Of a stretch of 64,000 bases of DNA, positions 60,490 through 64,000 are shown piece after piece; the first letter of the stretch is position 1; every line of letters starts with the position of its first letter. This DNA is from Nematostella vectensis. Taxonomy: Eukaryota; Cnidaria; Anthozoa; Actiniaria; Edwardsiidae. The stretch is from contig NC_064034.1 of NCBI RefSeq assembly GCF_932526225.1, positions 4,698,001 to 4,762,000 on the forward strand. The letters run 5' to 3'. The position numbers were made by a program, and so were the translations under genes. The notes under the pieces are model-generated. The model did not search any database. It worked only from the letters and a program-made list of their open reading frames with translations, and was not told the DNA's origin.

Positions 60490-61662
60490 GCGCGAACCCT
60501 GCCTGTGTACGCGCATGCTGATGGAAAGTGTATGATTTCAGAAAAGGTCTATCCCTTTTTGCCCCCCTTTTCTACAATCACACAAGTTTAACGAAAACCT
60601 TACCTCTCCGCCTTTACGTCCCTTCTACAGCTATACTATTTAAATAACCCCCTACCTCTGTTTATCCCTACCCTTTAGTAGTAAAACGCTTTTCCATAGT
60701 GTACCTTGCATGTATTATCAAAAATGGATAGCAGCATACAATAATTATAGAATTCAAACTGGTGGAAGAGCCGAAATAAATACTGCAAAAAATGGATTCA
60801 GATTTTGAAATAAGTGCCCCCGTTTCATTACCAAAAATCAGGGACAATATGGCGGCTATTTTTACGGCGCATGTCTGAAATGCCATTTAAAAATGGCCGA
60901 TTATTTTCAAAGATTGTATGCAATGAAATTTGAAAAGCTCGAAATATAGTATTTATGCAAACTAATACAATTTTGCGGTCTTCTTAACTTATTTACCTGA
61001 CTTCAATCTACTTACCAGGATTGGTTTTTGAGGCTTTCATGGAAGTTTTGATCGGGCAATATTATAGCTAAATATACCATAAAACTCTCCGTGGATTTTC
61101 TTCAAACTTGTAATAGTAGTTCACCAAATACATGAAATGATGTTGCAGCACATCGATGAATCGATTACGCGGTCTTCCCATGTTATCGAAGGCAGCATGA
61201 TCTCGTGAAACAGCCATTTTTAATGGCAATTGATAATCATTTGGAACGGGCAAAACTCTGTCGAAGTCCCTGAATTTCATTCTTTAAGTATTGCTATCTG
61301 AATCTGAGGTACCGCGGTTTGTAGCTTGAGAAAAACCTCTGAAATCTTCGAGTAAATGCTACTAAACCACTTCTTTCTCCGCCATTTTAAGCCTATGTAA
61401 CCAGGCCTAAAAGGTGCAAAAAAGATTCGTGGGGGTATAAGAGAGGCAAGAGAAAGTATAATAAATTCGCCATGTAGGACGAAGTTATCAAGGCCAGTGT
61501 ACTCATTGCATTCATGATCCTTCAAAACAATATCTAATATTTAGATTCTCGAATATTTTTGTACATTATATTGCTTTTTACTTAATCAAATAAATAATGG
61601 GATTCCTGTGGTTAATAAAATTCCAACACTGAGCTAGCAGAGCTAACTAAGAGCAACAAAAT
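60490..61662. other. Spacer with two small unsupported minus-strand ORFs
   Basis: ORFs at 61068-61280 (70 aa, containing AFDNMGRPRNRFIDVLQHHF) and 61277-61525 (82 aa) start with ATG and overlap by four bases. Neither is recognised. The first has reasonable composition and might be an exon of a small gene. Confidence 0.3.
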
Positions 61663-64000
61663 ATGTCTGAGATTTTATCCGAATACTCTAAACAAGCAAT
61701 AGATTGGAAATTAAAATTTGATTCAGAGATTAATCCAAGGAGTTCATTTGCTTATTTAACTGGAGAATCTGCAAAGCTATTTGAAGTTGCTTTCACTGTT
61801 AAGGTTCCATTTCCTTTGTTCAAAATATGGAATAATTTTTCAAAAAAAAGTACCTCAGATGGAAGCTGTTATAGTCTAACAGACCTGCTCAATGCCACAG
61901 TACCTGGACACTGTTGGGCTATTGCAAAGGGATCAAGTGGACGGTTGGAAGAAAATCTAAGAAGGGAAACTGGAAAAGTTCTCTCCCTCTATAAGAAGTG
62001 CAAAGGTGGAAGGAACAGAAGGGAACTGGATAAAAGATATGCAGAATTCAGTATCCTTTCAAAAGAGCTTGAATCTATCTCAAAGCTCAGAGATGAATAT
62101 GAAGATGTGAATCTGGAACTTCAAGAATGGAAAAATAAATGCACTGATTTGGAGTTGCAGAAAAAAACACTTTTGGAAGAGCTTAAGCAAGTTCAACAAA
62201 CAAATTGTGAAGAAATTGAAGTTTTAGAAGCACTAAATGAAGAACTCAAAGCTTATGCACTGGCATTAGAGGAAGGGGATGAAAAATTGTGTTGTTCTTC
62301 AAAAAAGATTTCTGAGGTTGGTACAAAACAAAAATCAAGAAAACTTAAACAGCTAAAAGAGAGAGCTCAATGTGCTCTCTGGTTCTCAAAGACATTTGGT
62401 CTGGACATTGCATCTATTGCTTTTAAAGATCAGAGTGATGATGGCAAAATATATACTTTGAACTATGATGAACAGGAAAAAAATAGTGATGAAACTCAAA
62501 GACTTACAGAGGAAGAGAACCATAGGCTTGAACAAGTATTGTTTCTACTAGACAAATTTTGTGTAAGTGATGAATGCTATCATGAACTCAGTTTCCTAAC
62601 AAATGATATCCCTCGATCTTACCTCATTAAACAAAAGAGGGACAAGCTCAATTCTCTCTGCCACATTGAGAGGGTGCCTGGCCCTGACCCTGGTGCTCAA
62701 CGTTCCTTTTCCTTACTGCTAAAGGAGGTCATATCAAAGTATTTGGATTCACACCCATCTTTTGATTTCACTAAAAATCCACTAAAAGTTAAAATAAGTG
62801 GTGATGGGGCAAAGATGTCAAGAACAACCAATTTTATGATTCTCTCTTTCTCATTGCTGCAGTCTGGTGAATACAATGCATCAAAAGGAAACCATACGAT
62901 TGGAATTGTGAATGGACCCGAACAATATGAAACACTGAAAGTTTCATACAACAGTCTAATTAAGGATATTAATGAGCATGTGAAAGCTAAAAAAGTCACT
63001 TTGGGAGACAAAGAAATTCCTTTAGAGTTTTTTCTTGGGGGTGATTTGAAATTTTTGCTGCTTTCAATGGGTCTCAGTGGTGCCACTTCTGATTATGCTT
63101 GTTTGTGGTGTATAGTTCACAAGTCTCAGAGGTGGAATATGAAACATGAATCAACATACTACAACTCAGACACAATGAAAAGAACAATCAAATCACTTAA
63201 GGAGTGGTGTACAAAAAAGAAAGAGAATTATTGTTGTATCAACCCACCTTTATTTGAGATTGAACTAGATCATGTCATTCTGGATGAACTGCATATGATG
63301 TTAAGGATAACAGACAGGCTGACAGAAAATTTGATTATTGAAGTAATGGAAAAAGACAGCAAAGAAGATATGCACAAACCAAGAGGAGAATGTAAAGGCA
63401 TAGGCCTTGATAAGCTAATTAAAGCAATTAATGACATTGGCATAACATTTAATGTGTGGGAAAAACTGAATGCAGATGGAAAATCAAGTAAGCAGAAAGA
63501 CTGGACAAGTTTAGTTGGCTCTGACAAAAAAAAGCTGATGAAATTTCTTCCTGAAAAGCTGAAATCCATGAATATACTCTTTGATGAAACCAAGTCTGAG
63601 GTCATAAAGCTTTGGGAAGACTTCCATTCATTATACCTGCTGATATGCTGTGCAAATGCTGATGAAACTACACCAGATTCTATTCACCAAAAGGCCAAAG
63701 CATGGATAGAATTATTTTCCAAGCTTGGTGCGAAACGTGTTGGTTATGGTAATGCCAGGGTGACCCCATACATGCATGCAGTTCCATACCACATACCCCA
63801 GTTTATCTTAAGTCATGGGCCAATCATACAGTTTTCAGGGCAAGGTGTGGAAAAAAACAACGATGATGCTAAGCGCATATACTACCAAAAGTCCAATAAA
63901 TGGGATGCAGCTAAGGACATTCTGCTTTTGGAGTCTAGGCAAAAATCTCTAGAGCACCACGAAAGAGAGAAGAGAAAATATGTGAAGCGAAATGAGGAAT
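61663..64000 (+). CDS. Transposon-type uncharacterised protein, 3' end beyond window
   Basis: The ATG at 61663 has an in-frame TAA four codons upstream (61651-61653). The frame then stays open for 779 codons to the window end. Residues about 100-215 are Glu/Lys/Leu-rich and probably coiled coil. Further on are KVKISGDGAKMSRTTNFMI (about 378-396), LEFFLGGDLKFLLLSMGLSG, a possible metal-binding DYACLWCIVH, LDHVILDELHMMLRITD, and near the end GVEKNNDDAKR. I recall related proteins in many cnidarian genomes, usually dispersed and intronless, consistent with a transposon-encoded protein. The acidic positions (GDGAK, GGDLKF, DELH) could form an RNase H-type active site, but that is inference. I see no inverted repeat at its 5' side. 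The ORF is intact, unlike the element at 577-5758. Confidence 0.65.
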   Translation, partial: MSEILSEYSKQAIDWKLKFDSEINPRSSFAYLTGESAKLFEVAFTVKVPFPLFKIWNNFSKKSTSDGSCYSLTDLLNATVPGHCWAIAKGSSGRLEENLRRETGKVLSLYKKCKGGRNRRELDKRYAEFSILSKELESISKLRDEYEDVNLELQEWKNKCTDLELQKKTLLEELKQVQQTNCEEIEVLEALNEELKAYALALEEGDEKLCCSSKKISEVGTKQKSRKLKQLKERAQCALWFSKTFGLDIASIAFKDQSDDGKIYTLNYDEQEKNSDETQRLTEEENHRLEQVLFLLDKFCVSDECYHELSFLTNDIPRSYLIKQKRDKLNSLCHIERVPGPDPGAQRSFSLLLKEVISKYLDSHPSFDFTKNPLKVKISGDGAKMSRTTNFMILSFSLLQSGEYNASKGNHTIGIVNGPEQYETLKVSYNSLIKDINEHVKAKKVTLGDKEIPLEFFLGGDLKFLLLSMGLSGATSDYACLWCIVHKSQRWNMKHESTYYNSDTMKRTIKSLKEWCTKKKENYCCINPPLFEIELDHVILDELHMMLRITDRLTENLIIEVMEKDSKEDMHKPRGECKGIGLDKLIKAINDIGITFNVWEKLNADGKSSKQKDWTSLVGSDKKKLMKFLPEKLKSMNILFDETKSEVIKLWEDFHSLYLLICCANADETTPDSIHQKAKAWIELFSKLGAKRVGYGNARVTPYMHAVPYHIPQFILSHGPIIQFSGQGVEKNNDDAKRIYYQKSNKWDAAKDILLLESRQKSLEHHEREKRKYVKRNEE

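Noticed and set aside
62697..63605. Minus-strand ORFs of 129 and 111 codons
   Set aside because: Shadows of the long plus-strand ORF from 61663.

Overview
The window is intron-rich eukaryotic DNA from an animal. The recognisable genes are a Tctex1/dynein-light-chain family member, nanos, a SERBP1/HABP4 homologue, DCAF1 (VprBP) and CFAP144 (FAM183). The gene set, the short-exon structure, the AT-rich spacers and the types of transposon protein suggest an anthozoan cnidarian such as a sea anemone. That placement is inference; no species diagnosis was possible.

Layout. At 1-477 (minus) is the 5' part of a Tctex1-domain gene. At 577-5758 is a decayed DNA transposon with terminal inverted repeats of about 770 bp and a broken transposase-like gene; its outer end lies 100 bp upstream of the Tctex1 start codon. 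From 5.8 to 15.7 kb there is AT-rich spacer with one foldback MITE and a diverged tandem repeat. At 15.76-17.56 kb (plus) is a single-exon nanos gene with TATA box, both zinc knuckles and a poly(A) signal. Spacer follows to 23.19 kb, then two back-to-back minisatellites to 25.5 kb. At 26.8-27.6 kb is a 768-bp inverted-repeat element with an 8-bp target duplication.

From 28.5 to 33.7 kb (minus) lies the seven-exon SERBP1/HABP4 gene, with one apparent 1-nt frame error in exon 6. From 35.3 to 51.9 kb (minus) lies DCAF1. I traced 34 exons by splice sites and reading phase, giving a continuous 1344-residue protein with N-terminal ARM-like region, LisH motif, WD40 repeats, two WDxR motifs and an acidic tail. 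Its introns hold a LINE fragment, a MITE, a 180-bp triplication and several tandem arrays that start or end at splice junctions.

From 54.3 to 55.1 kb (minus) is an unrecognised two-exon gene fragment. At 55.86-56.41 kb (minus) and 56.42-57.87 kb (plus) two small genes sit head to head with start codons 10 bp apart; the plus-strand one is CFAP144. A 19-copy G-rich minisatellite fills 58.6-60.5 kb. An intact transposon-type ORF starts at 61663 and runs off the end of the window.

The genes are unrelated housekeeping, germline and ciliary genes; nothing suggests an operon or pathway cluster. The most unusual structure is the repeated association of tandem duplications with exon-intron junctions inside DCAF1.
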